DNA of 64,000 bases from contig OW799234.1 of assembly GCA_941918925.1 (NCBI GenBank), positions 81,506,997 to 81,570,996 on the forward strand, read 5' to 3'. Below the pieces are notes generated by a model that saw only the letters and a list, made by a program, of their open reading frames with translations, ran no database searches and was not told the DNA's origin. Below, piece after piece: positions 1-12,040 of this stretch (position 1 is the stretch's first letter; every line of letters begins with the position of its first letter). The position numbers were made by a program, and so were the translations under genes. The stretch is from Phyto melanocephala (lineage: Eukaryota > Arthropoda > Insecta > Diptera > Rhinophoridae).

Positions 1-2907
1 AAGTCACCACGATACAAAAAGTTTCTTCAGTATTTTAACTTTTTTCCTAAAGGCTATTTTTCACTTGATAGTGAATATTTCAAAATATTTTTAATAAAAT
101 ATAAAATATAAATAAAATATAAATAATTCAATATAATTAGTACTTTTAAGAACTTAATACAAGTTTTATACAAAATAAAATTTAAAAAAAAATTAAATTA
201 AATTAATATTTTTTTTCGTGCCATCTATAATATAATGTATTTTGTACCCAACAATTTTTTTGTCATTTTTTTTTTTTTTTTTTGGTGAGTGTAATCTGAT
301 GGCATTTTGTCTTTAAGCTAAGCAAAAGCTAGATTTTCGTTTATAAATTTCTTTTGAAGTACTAAAGCAATCATATTTTGATGCCTATTAGGTTCGCTTC
401 GAACCAATTTTTTTCTAAAATTCGGAGCCACATTACGCAACACTATTAAGTTATGCAAAATTACACTTTTAGCTTTAATATGGGTTTTAACCTTAAACAT
501 ACTTATTATAAAGAAACTATTTATTTCTATTCAACTATTATTTTTAATTAGGTCCTGTGTATTATAGCCTAAAATGTGTACCAGATATTAACACGAAATA
601 TCTATATCCTTTGTAAAAAAAGTTCTTATAAATAAATCCATTATTAAAATATTATGAAGTAACCAAATTAAAGGTTCAAAAAATTTTTCCCTTAACTGGC
701 CTAAATTAGTGTCATGCAATTAAATATCACATTCAAAAATAAGTACTCTGTCATGCAACACAATCATTATTAGCTGATTATGCTTCTAATGTGGATATTT
801 TTTTGTGGCCAGTCAATTTGTGAATAAAAAAGTTATTGAATATAAACTTGTTTACTTAAAAGTTTGTTTAGTATGGCATATTATTTACTTGAAATCTAAT
901 ACCACTTCAGTACATTCACCATTAAATACATACAGTTAGCAACGTACCATAAAAGAAGGTTTTAAATAACTCTCGCTAACAGTTTAACGAAACCTTATAT
1001 TTGGGAGTAGAAGTATTTTTACCCTTCACATTAAAAAAAGGTTTTAGTTTTTGCTATTATAATTAAATTAGCTAAACCTGAACACAAGGTCTTATGAGGT
1101 TCCTAATAATGAATCAGGAAAATAAATTCTTAATTTACATAAAGCCCACTTTAGAAAAATAATTAGCATCAACACGCATCATCTTGTTAATTTTTAGTTT
1201 TGTTATACTGAAGAAAAAAACTGTTACACAACTTAAGCTTTAATCGATTAAATTAAAGTTAATTTTTCGAAAATATTAGTTGAGTTAAGAATAATCAGGA
1301 TATAAAGAGAATCTGCATTTCACAATGGCTAGACATTTGAAACGAAGGAAGGCGGGTGGGTTTGCTTACTTGCAGTTTTTTTACAACTTTCCCTTTATAT
1401 CAAGATCTGTTAGCTTTTATGTTGGGGAACTAATAACTCATCCACTTGGCAGCTTTTCCTTTTTGATGACTGTCATCCACCCTGTCGATCAGGGGTTGTA
1501 TTCACGACTAGACTCTTTGACGTAGACTATTAACGTAGACTCTTCACGTAGACTCTTATCAAATACTCGACCAAGAGTGAGCTTACTGTCTAGTATAGGA
1601 ACCAGTAAAACACCTGTTTCAATGAAGACTGGCCTGCTATTAATAGAAGTTTTCAAAATGCTTAAGTATCAGGAAAGAAATTCAAAAGAAGGATTAGTAG
1701 CAACAAAATTAGCTTGCTATTAAGTTGCTAGCTTCCTGTTAAGTTGATAAAAATAGTTAGAAATTTGGCAGAGATTAGGTTAAGATTGGATGAATGCAAA
1801 TTTTGCTTATGTTGACTTTAATAGTCTCTTTTTTGTAAATGAAAAGCACACAACTGTTTATTTTATTTCTTAATTTTTTATGTGTTATTGACCCGTATTT
1901 TGTATCCGTTTTCTTCACAAATTTCAATGCTGAACCTTTACGGCACTTTGTATAAAACTAGGAAAACTAAATATCCCATTTTTAATTAAGTTAAATAATG
2001 CTTATATGAAATTGCGTATGATGCTGCCTTTTATTTATCTTTGATTTTACAAAATATTTGTTTTTCTAAAGGCCGTTCGATAAAACAAAGGAAAAATATA
2101 AAAAAAAACTGCACAAGTAGTAAAACATGTACGCAAAAATTTTACAAAGTGTTAATATTTCCAACAATAATATATTTAAATAAGTGTATAAAAGTATTTA
2201 CAGCATCCTTTGATCTTTTTAAGGATACAGCAAACAGAAAAAAGGCAACTAATGTATGTTTTGCTTTTTTTTTTTAGTAGCCATTGTATTCGAAAAAAAT
2301 AAAACTTTTTTGATTTTTTTTCCCCAAACAATAACTAAACCAGAAAAGGAAAGTCACAAGAACAACAACAAGTTTTGTTTATAAATAAACATACATACTT
2401 AACTATGTGTGTGTGTATACACATACATACATATTTATACAAATGTATGTCTGTAAGGGCAAACCCACACAGCATTTGAAAGATTATTTCGCCAAATATC
2501 CTCCAAATGTATCTTCTTGGATGAGCAAAAATGTATTAAATTACTGACTTGAAAAAAATCGAAAGTAATTTATTCTTTTGATATACATAAATGTGATATT
2601 TTAAAATACGTTATAACTTAGTCGACTTATGTTTTTCAAAAAATCTTGGTAATTATAAAACATGATTTGGAGATTTACTACGATAAACGTGGTATGATAT
2701 CTTTGAAAAAAAAACAAAAAAATTAAAAGTAATGGCATTATGATAGTTATTTCTATTCTTTTACTTATTGAACGTTTTTTTTTATTTACAGAAGTGTAAA
2801 TACGTTCTGTCGTTACATATGCACAGAAAAAATATGCAGCAAAATCTTTTTAGAGCGGACAGCAAAACTGCCATTAAAGTGTGCCTATATAACAGAGACC
2901 TACAAAT
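1..2907. other. AT-rich stretch without a gene
   Basis: No coding similarity is recognisable on either strand. It contains homopolymer A/T tracts, a short tandem array of an ACGTAGACTCTT-like unit at about 1512-1556, and a GT/TACA simple repeat near 2405-2440. The 66- and 78-codon open frames here have no recognisable domain and look like chance. Confidence 0.6.
1512..1556. repeat. Short tandem repeat, about 13-bp unit
   Basis: Three to four imperfect head-to-tail copies of an ACGTAGACTCTT-like unit (GACGTAGACTATTA, ACGTAGACTCTTC, ACGTAGACTCTTA). The array follows a small CCCTG/CAGGG inverted repeat near 1480-1495. No further structure links it to a known element. Confidence 0.6.
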
Positions 2908-3846
2908 TAGGGTGATCGACTCGGTTTTAAAACCGGTGGAAAATCCGGTTTTTACTGTTTCAACTGTCGGTTTTTTTCCAAATGTTAATTTTTCGAATGT
3001 CGAATACACCGGTTTTTTTACTCACAGAAGCCGGTTTTTTTCATTTTTAGTTTTATGTTCATTTATCTTTGTAACCAAACGTACCATAAAATATTTATTA
3101 CTCAAAAAATTTTGAAAAATCAGAAAATATATTAAATATTCTTCCATAATGTTGTAAGAAATTTATTTGTTGTTTCAAAAACAAATGTAAAATAAGAAAA
3201 ATAATTACTCTTTAATATAATTTGTTTTAAATAAAGAGCAGGTATTTTAAACGTTGTTGCGCTTATAATTTGCTGTAACAATTAGCTGTTCAGTTAAGTT
3301 TTTTTGACCAAATTATTGTATTTTGTAATACTTTTTGATCTCATTTTCGAATTTCATAATATTTTGCCTCTACGAAATCTAGCGACTTGTACTAATGACT
3401 ACCTATAGCTTAACTAATATTTCTGATACCATATGACTTGTATACTAAAATAGTTTGGCTCACAAAGGGTCATTATTACAACTTGTCTACAAAGTTAATG
3501 GTAGTAAAAGGTAAATTTGACTACAGTGAGCAGTAAAGTGCCTTTTGAATATTTTTCATTATTACAACAAAGTTTCTTTTTATTTCAAATAACGGCATTT
3601 TATAATAATGCATTGAATTTTTGTCAACTTAAAATGCAATTAAACCATAAAACAAACTAGGTTATGCCTATATATGTATCTCTGTCATGGGTAAAAGAAA
3701 GAATTATATTTTATGTATTCGACCGGTTAACCGGTTTTTTCTAAATTTTCAAAAAAGGAACCGGTTTTTTCTTTAATTCTAAATTTCAAACTATTGGAAA
3801 ACCGGTTTCTTAAATATGTCGAATAATCGATCACCCTACTACAAAT
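2900..3846. mobile_element. Non-autonomous hAT-type DNA transposon with 8-bp target duplication
   Basis: The element proper is 2908-3838 (931 bp). It is bounded by a perfect 12-bp terminal inverted repeat, TAGGGTGATCGA at 2908-2919 and its reverse complement at 3827-3838. The flanks CTACAAAT at 2900-2907 and 3839-3846 form a perfect 8-bp target-site duplication. An 8-bp duplication and a TAGGG start are typical of the hAT superfamily. Both ends are loaded with CCGGTT(T)n motifs, at least eight in the outer about 130 bp, which probably represent subterminal transposase-binding sites. The interior has no recognisable transposase, so the copy would depend on a partner elsewhere. The 115- and 75-codon open frames crossing its left end are fortuitous. 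Confidence 0.9.
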
Positions 3847-5865
3847 TTAAATCAATAGCTTTTGTTTACGATAGTTTTTGTTTAAAATGTGTGTGACCTT
3901 AAATTAATGAAAGTGAGTAATTAATGAGTTGAGATATAACTTTCAAACACTTATTAAAATATCAAACTTGGCATAGAACAGTCCGATAGAGCAAAAAGAA
4001 CTATAAGGGATGGTATATTTATTTTTTCGCTCAGGTCAAAAAAAGTTCACACACCAACCGCGACGAAGTTTTGAAAATTTTTATTTTTCATTTTGGTTAA
4101 CAAAAATTAATAATATGTTTGTTTAAAACAATAAATAGCTCAAGTATGAAATTTCATTAATATTTAGAGATATATAGTAAAAGATTTTTCCGCAAACCAA
4201 AACGTGTCTTTTACGTTTTTAACGAAAAATAAAAATTAATAAAAACACCGTATAAAACTATGAATATTGAATATTTTATTAAGAAATCCTCTAAATAATT
4301 GTAAATTATGTAGAATTGTTCAGGCTATTTATACTTTCAGTAAATCTCCTTGAGCTCTAAATTTTAAATTTGTATCTTTCAATAAATAACTCATAATTTT
4401 TCTTGCTTTTATTATTCATATAGACATATAGACGTCTTACTTCGCATCTTAAAAAATACAACTTTTTAGGAGATAAAAAAAACGGTTCATTTTTTAATAC
4501 TTCGGTGTTAGGTTAAAAGTTTAAATGCAATTATTAAGGAATTTATTACATTTATGTATATTAGTAGTAAAAATATAAGTTGTTTCAGTAATGGAACACA
4601 AAAATAGAAATCGTTTGATATGAAAAAGTCAAAACCATACTTTTTTTAAGATACGAGGTTGAGGAACTAAGACGTCGATATGTTATTTTGAGTAATTTAA
4701 AAAATAATAAATTTTTAAATAATTATTTTAACACCTGTTTAGAAAAACCAATTGGTGCGTCAACTTTATTGAGAAAAATTACAAAAGATTATGATTTTCG
4801 TAGTTACTAGGACATGGTTGATCTCATGGTACTATACCCTAATATACAGCTTCCGAATATATGTGCACTTACTTAAGAAAGTTGTCTAAGTCATAGATTT
4901 TTTGTCACAAGATATCAAATATTTTACGTTTGAATAAATTTAAAATTTTACTTTATTGTCTTACATTTAAGTTTTGAATTTAGTTAATCTCAGGTAATAA
5001 AAATTTGTTGTGAATGTAAAATTTTCTGTATATCTCATGCGAAAATGTTGTTTTCAGAGGATAATTTTAGATAATTGAAAGATCGCCGCGAACAACTTTG
5101 CAAATGACAAAATAATAATTTTTCAGCAGAGCAAAAAAACGTTTTTAAAATTTGATTATCTCTTTTTTTAAATACTTTTCCTTTTGGACCTCTGTTACAC
5201 TTATCAATCACTTTCGACAATTCCGTTCGTAGACTTTTGTGTATAAATTACAACGTTCTTCCACTGACTGACTCATTGTAATTGCGTTTTGACGGTGATA
5301 AATGCATAATTTTGATGGTTTGGTTTTTGAACAAATTTAAGAGAGTAATTTTAACGGTAATCTGCAAAAAAACAAGTTTTGCAAAATTTGTCTTTTACAA
5401 CGTTATTCGCGGCTTGGCTTCAATTTTAAAATTAACGATAAAATAAACCAGAAAATAACAATAATTTAAGTAAAGTAATTTATGAAAATATATTTATTAT
5501 TTTTATTACCGTCAGGTCCATAAAATGTTTCTATAAAACTGTAGGATATTAAACATAAATGATTTTTATTATTTTCTTCTCTTAATATTTTAGTAATCGT
5601 ATATAGTGGAAATAATCCAATATTTCCATATATATTTTTTTTAGTCTTCCTCTTTTAGGTGAAAGATCTATATTGTGAAATTCATAGTCATCTAAAGCCG
5701 TTCTATTAAAAGTTATGAAATTTTTCGTTGATGCAATTCATGCTTTGTTAAAATAATTCCAAATTTTTTTTAATAAAAACTATTAACTTAAATTTAATTT
5801 ATCATTATCATTTTGACGACTGTAGCAAAATCAAATAAGTTTTTAATTAATAGTTTTAATTTTTG
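3847..5865. other. AT-rich stretch without a gene
   Basis: No coding domain, structural RNA or terminal repeat was recognised on either strand. The 61-codon minus-strand frame at 5035-5220 has no family resemblance. Confidence 0.55.
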
Positions 5866-5965
5866 AGGTTAAGTTAAGTTAGGTTGAAAAAAAGGGGCAC
5901 TAAAAAGCCCAAACCCATGGCAGGCATACACGAATGCCCAATTGACATGTTGTGTGCTCAATGTA
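5866..5965 (-). mobile_element. 3' tail of a non-LTR retrotransposon (LINE)
   Basis: Read on the minus strand, this about 100-bp block matches the 3' untranslated tail of the LINE fragment at 54812-55429. Both contain GAGC.CACAA, a CATGGGTTTGGGCTTT core, a GTGCCCC stretch and a TTCAACCTAACTTAACCT end. Only the tail is present, as expected of a severely 5'-truncated retrotransposed copy. No clear target-site duplication could be fixed because the flanks are very AT-rich. Confidence 0.75.
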
Positions 5966-6039
5966 GATTTAAGTTTTACTTAAAATTCATATTTACTTTT
6001 TTCGATGTTACTATTAGAAATTATGCATAAATGCGCAAT

Positions 6040-6172
6040 CAAAATAAAACCAAATGAATTTAATATAATGAAGACATGTGTAACATTATAAAACATTATA
6101 AAATTATCAAAATAAAACTAAATGAATTTAATATAATGAAATAATAATATAATGTGTAACATTATAAAACGG
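6040..6172. repeat. Two-copy tandem duplication of about 66 bp
   Basis: Unit one begins CAAAATAAAACCAAATGAAT near 6040 and unit two begins CAAAATAAAACTAAATGAAT near 6108. Both run on through TTTAATATAATGAA and end with GTGTAACATTATAAAAC. Small differences show that the duplication is not brand new. Confidence 0.75.
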
Positions 6173-6831
6173 TACTACTTTTATAAGTTTACAAAAATAA
6201 TGCATTCGTTGTTATTACATTCATCATAAAATTTTAAAAATCTATTATGCCCCATTTTTAACAAATTTTGACATAGACCATTTTCATAGCAAACGTTAAA
6301 CGAATTCTTTTAGGCGTTTGAATAATGACCTTTCATATGTGCTTAAATTTTAACAACATAATGAAAATAAATAATTTAGTTTGAAATAATAGGGTATGAA
6401 GAGTCTGATAAACTCATTTTATTTATTTTATTCCTTCTTAGACTACTTTCATAACGAAAGACACATATAACCTTAGAATTTCGCATACGCTCGCACTAAC
6501 CTATACAAATGAATAAATATTAAAAACGGCAATTAACAAACTCATATCTTTCTCTTGTGGGAAACCCCCTTAATCGCGTAAGTGTTGGCATAGATTACAA
6601 GTTATCGACCAAAGATTCTTATCAGCCATTCGTATGCACTATTAACACTGTAGGATTTAGTTTTTTTATTCCCTAATTCAAAAGCGTAAATTGCAGAAAA
6701 AACGTGTGAGTGAGAAAATATTTACCATGCCCATATCTGAGTATGTTTAGTGAAATAGTAAATATGACAAACAGAGCCTTGTTATCCAGGCGAGCAAATT
6801 AAAAGGGTGTTAAAAAGCTTATTTTTAAATT

Positions 6832-7011
6832 ATGACATTAAAAATTGAAGAAAAACAAACGAAATGTTCGTCAAAGAGAATTAAGTTTTGCCAATTATGT
6901 ATCCGTGTCCGCTCAAAAGTTAGTCCGTTGAAGGGGGAGCAATACAATGATTTCCTTATTTTGCCGGGAACGGCAAGCACAGGTCGTTCAGATGGGGTGC
7001 GTGTCCTGTAA
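6832..7011 (+). other. Candidate small coding exon, 59 codons, function unknown
   Basis: An ATG at 6832 opens 59 codons to a TAA at 7009. The block is visibly less AT-rich than its surroundings. The predicted peptide is basic and contains FCQLC, a CxxC pair, in the segment KRIKFCQLCIRVRSKV, then a serine/glycine-rich end. The stop overlaps a GTAAGG sequence that could act as a splice donor, so the block might be a first exon. I do not recognise a family, and the CxxC pair alone is not enough to call a zinc finger. It could equally be a decayed transposon piece. Confidence 0.2.
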
Positions 7012-7379
7012 GGGAGATTCAATTTCATATATAAGTTTTACAATTACTGTAATTAATGAAAGCAATCAAGCAGTTATAATATGTGAAAAAATCGGCTTTT
7101 AAAAGTTATAATTTACATTAAAAAATATATTAATAATAGTTTATTATAAGTCACATTACGACTTTATGGAAATAAATTTTAAATAGTATGTATTAATGTA
7201 TTTTTTTTTTGTCAAAACGGAGTGCAGCATCATATTATCATTGTATAGAATTTAATTTTAATAAGTAACCGCTAGTTAACAATATCATAAATTATTGTCT
7301 GATATATAAATTGAACTTGTAAACAATACTTGCAACACAACATATTGTTCTTACAAGTTCATCAGCTAAAACATGTTTT

Positions 7380-7699
7380 ATAAATGCTTCTAATAGCATG
7401 TTTCCACGACACATTCAATTACTTAATTCGCTCTTTAAATTGCTTAACTGAATTACCCTGTTTCCACGACATATTGTTAATTTCATTTGACAGCTCTTCT
7501 TCTACCGATAGAGAAGACACTGATTTAATTATAATTCGGATGGTAATTCTAAATAAATTACCCACAAAAATAGTAATTTGCTTTGAAAATTTTGCATAAG
7601 AAAATTATGTAATTTGGTTCGTAATTAGGCTTTGAATTATAAATAAGACATCGAATTAAGAATATAGTTGCCGTAAAAACATGCTATATGAGCATTTAT
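7380..7699. mobile_element. MITE-like element with about 35-bp imperfect inverted ends
   Basis: The left end ATAAATGCT, spacer, TAGCATGTTTCCACGAC and CTTAATTCG is mirrored at the right end, whose reverse complement reads ATAAATGCT, spacer, TAGCATGTTTTTACGGC and CTTAATTCG. The total is about 320 bp with no coding capacity. Inside, GTTTCCACGACA occurs twice as a direct repeat (about 7400 and 7459). No unambiguous target duplication was found, so the superfamily is open. Confidence 0.65.
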
Positions 7700-8051
7700 A
7701 ACTGTTTAAGTCTCGCAAGTTTAAACAAGTGTTAACTGGGTACACATGTATAATACATATGTATGTACGTGATTGCAGTAGTTCTTTGAAATGCTTACTC
7801 ATTTATCAGTCTTTTTTCTTTTCCCCATTTAAACATAAGAAAAGTTTGTCTTGGTTAGTATTTAGAATTCATAATGTATGTCAGGATGAATACTAATAAA
7901 CAAATAAGGCATGTGTATGTGTGTATACAACTACTAAATAAATAAGCCCTGTTTTGTTAAACAAAAATAAAATACAAACACTGTAAGTAGTTAATACTAC
8001 TCATGTATTTGTCTCTGTCTGTCTTTTTATCTTTTATGGCTGGCTGTGTGC

Positions 8052-8074
8052 TTGTTTGTTTGTTTGTTTGTTTG
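8052..8074. repeat. (GTTT)n microsatellite
   Basis: Uninterrupted TTTG/GTTT repeats, about five units. A simple sequence repeat with no evident function. Confidence 0.9.
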
Positions 8075-8687
8075 CGATATGGGTATGTTAGGGCATGTGT
8101 TGTTTGATTATTAGCATTCAACATTTCAATTTGATGAAAAAGTTTTGATGACAGATACTCACTCACTCATACAAGTAAATCACATAAACTTTATGTAAAT
8201 ATAAAAGTTAACTGGTAGCTGTGAACAATAATGTTATTTAGTTAAATATATATTTTTATTCTTGTTAGATAATATATTCTGTAAAAAATTAAATTTATTT
8301 TCGATACTTTTTTTTTGCATATTTAGACTCATATTAGATTCTAAAAAAATTTTTAAACAAATTTTTGAAAACAAACTCAACTTTTTTACAGAAAATTGAT
8401 GGAAAATTTGCTTTTAATAGAAATTTTTTATGTATATTAGATTTTACAACAATTTTAATTTAATTAAAAAGAATTTTCCGTTTATGAATAATTTTCAATA
8501 AATATTTTTCAAAAATTTTTTATTCACACAATATTTTCTTTAAAAATTTCTTCTGTAATCAACAATGATAATTAGAGTTGACAAACCCGGTTTCTGAATA
8601 ATTTAAAAAGCGTTTTTTTTTTATTTTTCCGGATTTTTCTTAATTTCTTCGTTCTTGAATTATTCGACAATATCAATATATAATACA

Positions 8688-8905
8688 ATATATATAAAAG
8701 TGAAACTCTGTGTGTGTGTGTGTGTGTGTTAGCTATAGACTCCGAAACTGTAAAACCGATCGGACTCAAACTTTGGCAAGTTGTTGTACACATTCCAGGG
8801 AGGGTGGCAAAAAGTGGACGGGGCTACGCCCATAACAAATTAGTTATCATTTTTAGCTACTTACACTTGACCGATTTTTCTGAAACTTTGCACACGTATT
8901 TAGCA
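8688..8905 (+). mobile_element. Truncated Helitron, 5' end only
   Basis: About 215 bp nearly identical to the 5' end of the Helitron at 63450-64000. It shares ATATATAAAAGTGAAACTCTG, a (TG)n run, AGCTATAGACT, AAACCGATCGG, GGGC.ACGCCCATAA and GACCGATTTTTCTGAAACTTTG. The first bases have drifted from the expected TCTATA, and the match stops abruptly at about 8905 where a hAT remnant begins. Confidence 0.85.
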
Positions 8906-9993
8906 TTTTTGCACTTTTTTCATATAAAATTTAAATGCAATCAATTATTTTTTATATGTAAATTTTAGATGATATTTTCTTTCTTGTAAAGGTTATAGTT
9001 GGTAAAATATATATAAAGGAAAAGATGATGGACATAATTTATGGAGATGAGGGAGAAATATTTGAAAAAAATTTGCTACCAAATCCGTATTTAGCATATG
9101 AATTCGAAACGTTATTAAAAAAGAATAAAGAAAAAAATAAAATATCTTCTGAAGAAGAAGACACAATCAGAAAAATATGTTTTATGTTTTTAAAATCGCT
9201 TGTAAATGAACTAGAATTATCAACTTCCAAAAAAATATTTTGATATTAAAAAAATTTTAACATTTTCAATAGATAATAACCTTAAACATATTAAGGCAGA
9301 TATGAAGATATGATTTTAAGTATAATTAAAACAAAAAAAAAAAACAAAATCAGTGGAGCTATATAACTGAACAAATCTGGCATACCAATATGGAGTTCTG
9401 GATTCTAGTAAACCAATTTAGAAATTCAATTAATGAAAATCCTTTTAAAGAATTATCGGATTTTGTGCTGTCTCTTTTGGTTTTACTATTTTTAAACGTT
9501 GAAATGGAGAGTTTTTTTAGTTTAATGGGCTTAATAAAAAGCAAACTTATAACAAAAATGAACACAAAATTTTTATGTTCTGTTATACGTACATATAAGG
9601 GAAAGCGTAAAACTAAATAACGTATGTTGCTATAACATCAATATATCGGACGATCTTTTGATTAAAATTGGTTCATTTGAAAAATACCAAAAAGTATTGG
9701 TATGTAGAGAAAATTATATGATTGAACTTATTAATCTTCTTACCTCATTTAAGGAATTGTTGACACTTTTTTGGTATACATATATTATTAGTAAAATTGA
9801 ATTTAGTTGAACAAAATATGTATACAAATATGTTGCAAATTATTATATTAAAAAATAATACTTAATCATATTTTTTTTTTTTTTTTAAACAATATTGCAA
9901 AACTTTAGCACTTTTATTTTTGAACTGTAGAACATTTTAGCACTTATTTTCCGATATTATGCACTTTTTCTCAATCATCTCATGACAACACTG
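8905..9993 (+). mobile_element. Decayed hAT transposon (3' portion)
   Basis: This interval surrounds the hAT transposase remnant at 9025-9620. Its right edge, read inward, starts CAGTGTTGTCATGAGATG, which fits the CAGNG start of hAT terminal repeats. GCACTTTTT-type motifs recur near both edges. The matching left terminal repeat is missing, apparently lost where it meets the Helitron fragment, so no target duplication can be checked. Confidence 0.6.
9025..9620 (+). pseudogene. hAT transposase, C-terminal fragment, frameshifted
   Basis: Remnant of a hAT-superfamily transposase, the enzyme that cuts and pastes hAT elements. One open segment (9025-9240) contains PNPYLAYEFETLL and an acidic helix. 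A second (about 9362-9618) contains MEFWILVNQF, NENPFKELSDFVLSLLVL and a following N-V-E-M-E-S-F-F-S motif. This matches the usual C-terminal dimerisation region, whose family pattern is NPF.ELA.FALSLL.LP.SNAEVERVFS. Frameshifts and stops separate the segments, and N-E-V-E has become N-V-E-M-E. The RNase H-like catalytic core is absent upstream. It is dead as a transposase. The family call is secure; the exact lineage is not. Confidence 0.85.
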
Positions 9994-11292
9994 CTGCGTA
10001 CAGTAATACAATAACAATATGCAATGTAACTAGTTGGGCTCCTATGACAACATGATAAAACCGATAGTTTAATATATATAAAACATGTTAATAGTTTATG
10101 GTTAAATTAATTTGCATTTAAGTAATTTTGCTCAAGTTATACTATATATTAAAATATTCAACAGTTTATTTTATGGACTGATGTCAATTTTAAACAAAAT
10201 TCACTTTTAAATTATTTACAATTTCAAATAAAAATGTAATAAAATTTATGTATTCTTTTAGTTTTTATATAAATTTAATTAAAAGAAAATGTTTTTTTAA
10301 ATTGTGATTTTTCGAATTATTTTAAAATAATTTTTTGTCACATGTTGAATATTTAATCACTGTACGGATAATTGGCAAAAGTGTTTAAAGTAACGCCTTA
10401 GTTAATTTTGTGCTCTCTAACCATAACCTACTTTTTCTAACTATTCTTGAAAACCCCCTAATGTTCATTTGCTTTTTTTACATTCTTCCTAAGGTATTTT
10501 ATTATGAATTAGTTTGTTTGGAACCCAACAACTTCAACAAAAGCAGCCAAATACTCAATCACAAAAGGGTTCACTACTCTCAGCAACAAAGTTTTGCCCA
10601 ATTTTCTTCATTTAAAATATTTATTATGGAAAAAGGATAATTTATGCATGTATTAATTTTGACCTTGGGCCAAAAACTATTTAATTAAAGTCCCATCCAT
10701 TTTATAAAAGCCAAACAACTGTTGAGGGTTTTGTTTAAACTTAGTTTTATGATTGAAATCCTCATGAAAATGTTTTATTTGGTTGTCTTATTCTTAACAG
10801 ATAATTTCTTTAGTTGTTAATTAAGTAGAGTGAAACTTTTAATCCTGCCCTCAAGTGAGAAGATAATAAGATAAGAATAAATAAATATGATTTTTGACTG
10901 CTAATGATTTTCAAATATTTTTGCCAACAGCACTGTTCTCTTTTTATTATAAAATTTTATCGCCTTTTCTACGACTTTACATGAATATATCTTTAATATA
11001 AAAACAGTTTTTTTTGTAAATTTTTTAAATTAATCTTAAAATAAAAAAATATTTCAACTTTATAAATTTAGCTAAATCCATTACAATTATTTTATATAGA
11101 CATATGTGATAGATATGTATACGAAAGTCATAACGCTTTATTAGGGTAAGGTAGCAAATACGCAAAATGCATTAAAACCGCGTAATTAGGGCAAAATTTC
11201 ACTATCCATAACAGGTAATATTTAATATATATTTAGTTATCACAAACAAGTTATAAAGGATCCGCCATCTAACGTTTTATTTCAACTAGTGC
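9994..11292. other. AT-rich stretch without a gene
   Basis: No domain, RNA gene or terminal repeat recognised. The 76-codon frame at 10410-10640 has no resemblance to a known family. Confidence 0.55.
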
Positions 11293-11605
11293 AAAAAAAA
11301 TCATCTTTTCAGATGAAGCTCATTTTGATCTTGGCGGGTATGTAAACAAGCAAAATTGTCGCATTTGGGGCACAGAAAACCCGCACGCATACATTGAGTC
11401 ACTGTTTGGTGCGGTTTTTGGTCCAGACGCAAAATTGGGCAATTTTTCTTTGAAAATGAGCAAGGAGTGGCCGTATTCAATGGCAATCGTTATCGGACCA
11501 TGTTGAAGGAATTTTTGTTCACAAAAATTGAAGAAGAGGATATTGGCAACATTTGGTTTTAACAGGACGGCGCTACGTGCCACACAGCCGAAGCTACCCT
11601 TTTTC
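11293..11605 (+). pseudogene. mariner transposase fragment
   Basis: Central part of a mariner-type transposase (DDE/D endonuclease of mariner elements). The frame starting near 11293 reads IIFSDEAHFDLGGYVNKQN, then CRIWGTENPHAY. This is the family's first catalytic-aspartate block (SDEAHF) and the conserved VNKQNCRIWG strand. After a small deletion and frameshift it continues as FENEQGVAV, NGNRYRTMLKEFLF and then IEEEDIGNIWF, with a TAA in place of the glutamine of the WFQQDGATCHTA block. The second half of that block, QDGATCHTAEA, follows. Neither N nor C terminus is present. A broken internal fragment. An 87-codon minus-strand open frame overlapping it is only its shadow. Confidence 0.9.
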
Positions 11606-12040
11606 TATAGCATTTCAAAAAAAAAGAAATTATTTGGCGGACCCAATAGTTACTTTTCCATTACGTTTACACCTTTATTTTGTTTGTTTGAGCTTTTTTA
11701 TTTTAATTATGCTTTTAACGAAAACTTAGATGTTATTATTGTTTTGAAAATAGTATGACCTAGTATATTATCTTTACAATAACAACATTTTGGCACCAAT
11801 AAAGCTATGTTTGATTTTTTGTCTTCTTGTTTTGCTGCTTCTGACTACTCCTTGTTAAATACTTTAAAATCTTTTAAAAGTTAGACGTGCAAACTAATAT
11901 GCATACATTTTTAAAATATTAAAAAAATAACAAAAGTAACACATTATTTATCAACTGATTCTAGTTAATTTGGGTGCGCTGAATTCAAATCTGTAATCAG
12001 TTTGTCTCTATCAGCTCTAGTTTTTATGATATAACTTTTT
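11606..12040. other. No feature recognised
   Basis: AT-rich sequence after the mariner fragment. The 76-codon frame at 11528-11758 begins inside the mariner relic and has no independent meaning. Confidence 0.5.

Larger units (their letters stand above)
5966..7379. other. Intergenic-type DNA with a local duplication
   Basis: Holds a tandem duplication at 6040-6172 and a small GC-richer block at 6832-7010, both listed separately. Nothing else is recognisable. Confidence 0.5.

Noticed and set aside
1488..1512. hAT-type end CAGGGGTTGTATTC
   Set aside because: No inverted partner or 8-bp duplication within reach.
2768..3115. 115-codon open frame
   Set aside because: It runs from unique DNA across the duplication and terminal repeat of a hAT-type element, so it cannot be an ancestral gene.
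8574..8610. End of the 2908-type hAT element (TAGAGTTGACAAACCCGG)
   Set aside because: Resembles the TAG start and CCGGTTT words but differs within the first 12 bases, and no other end is visible.
11320..11583. 87-codon minus-strand frame
   Set aside because: Shadow of the plus-strand mariner transposase fragment.
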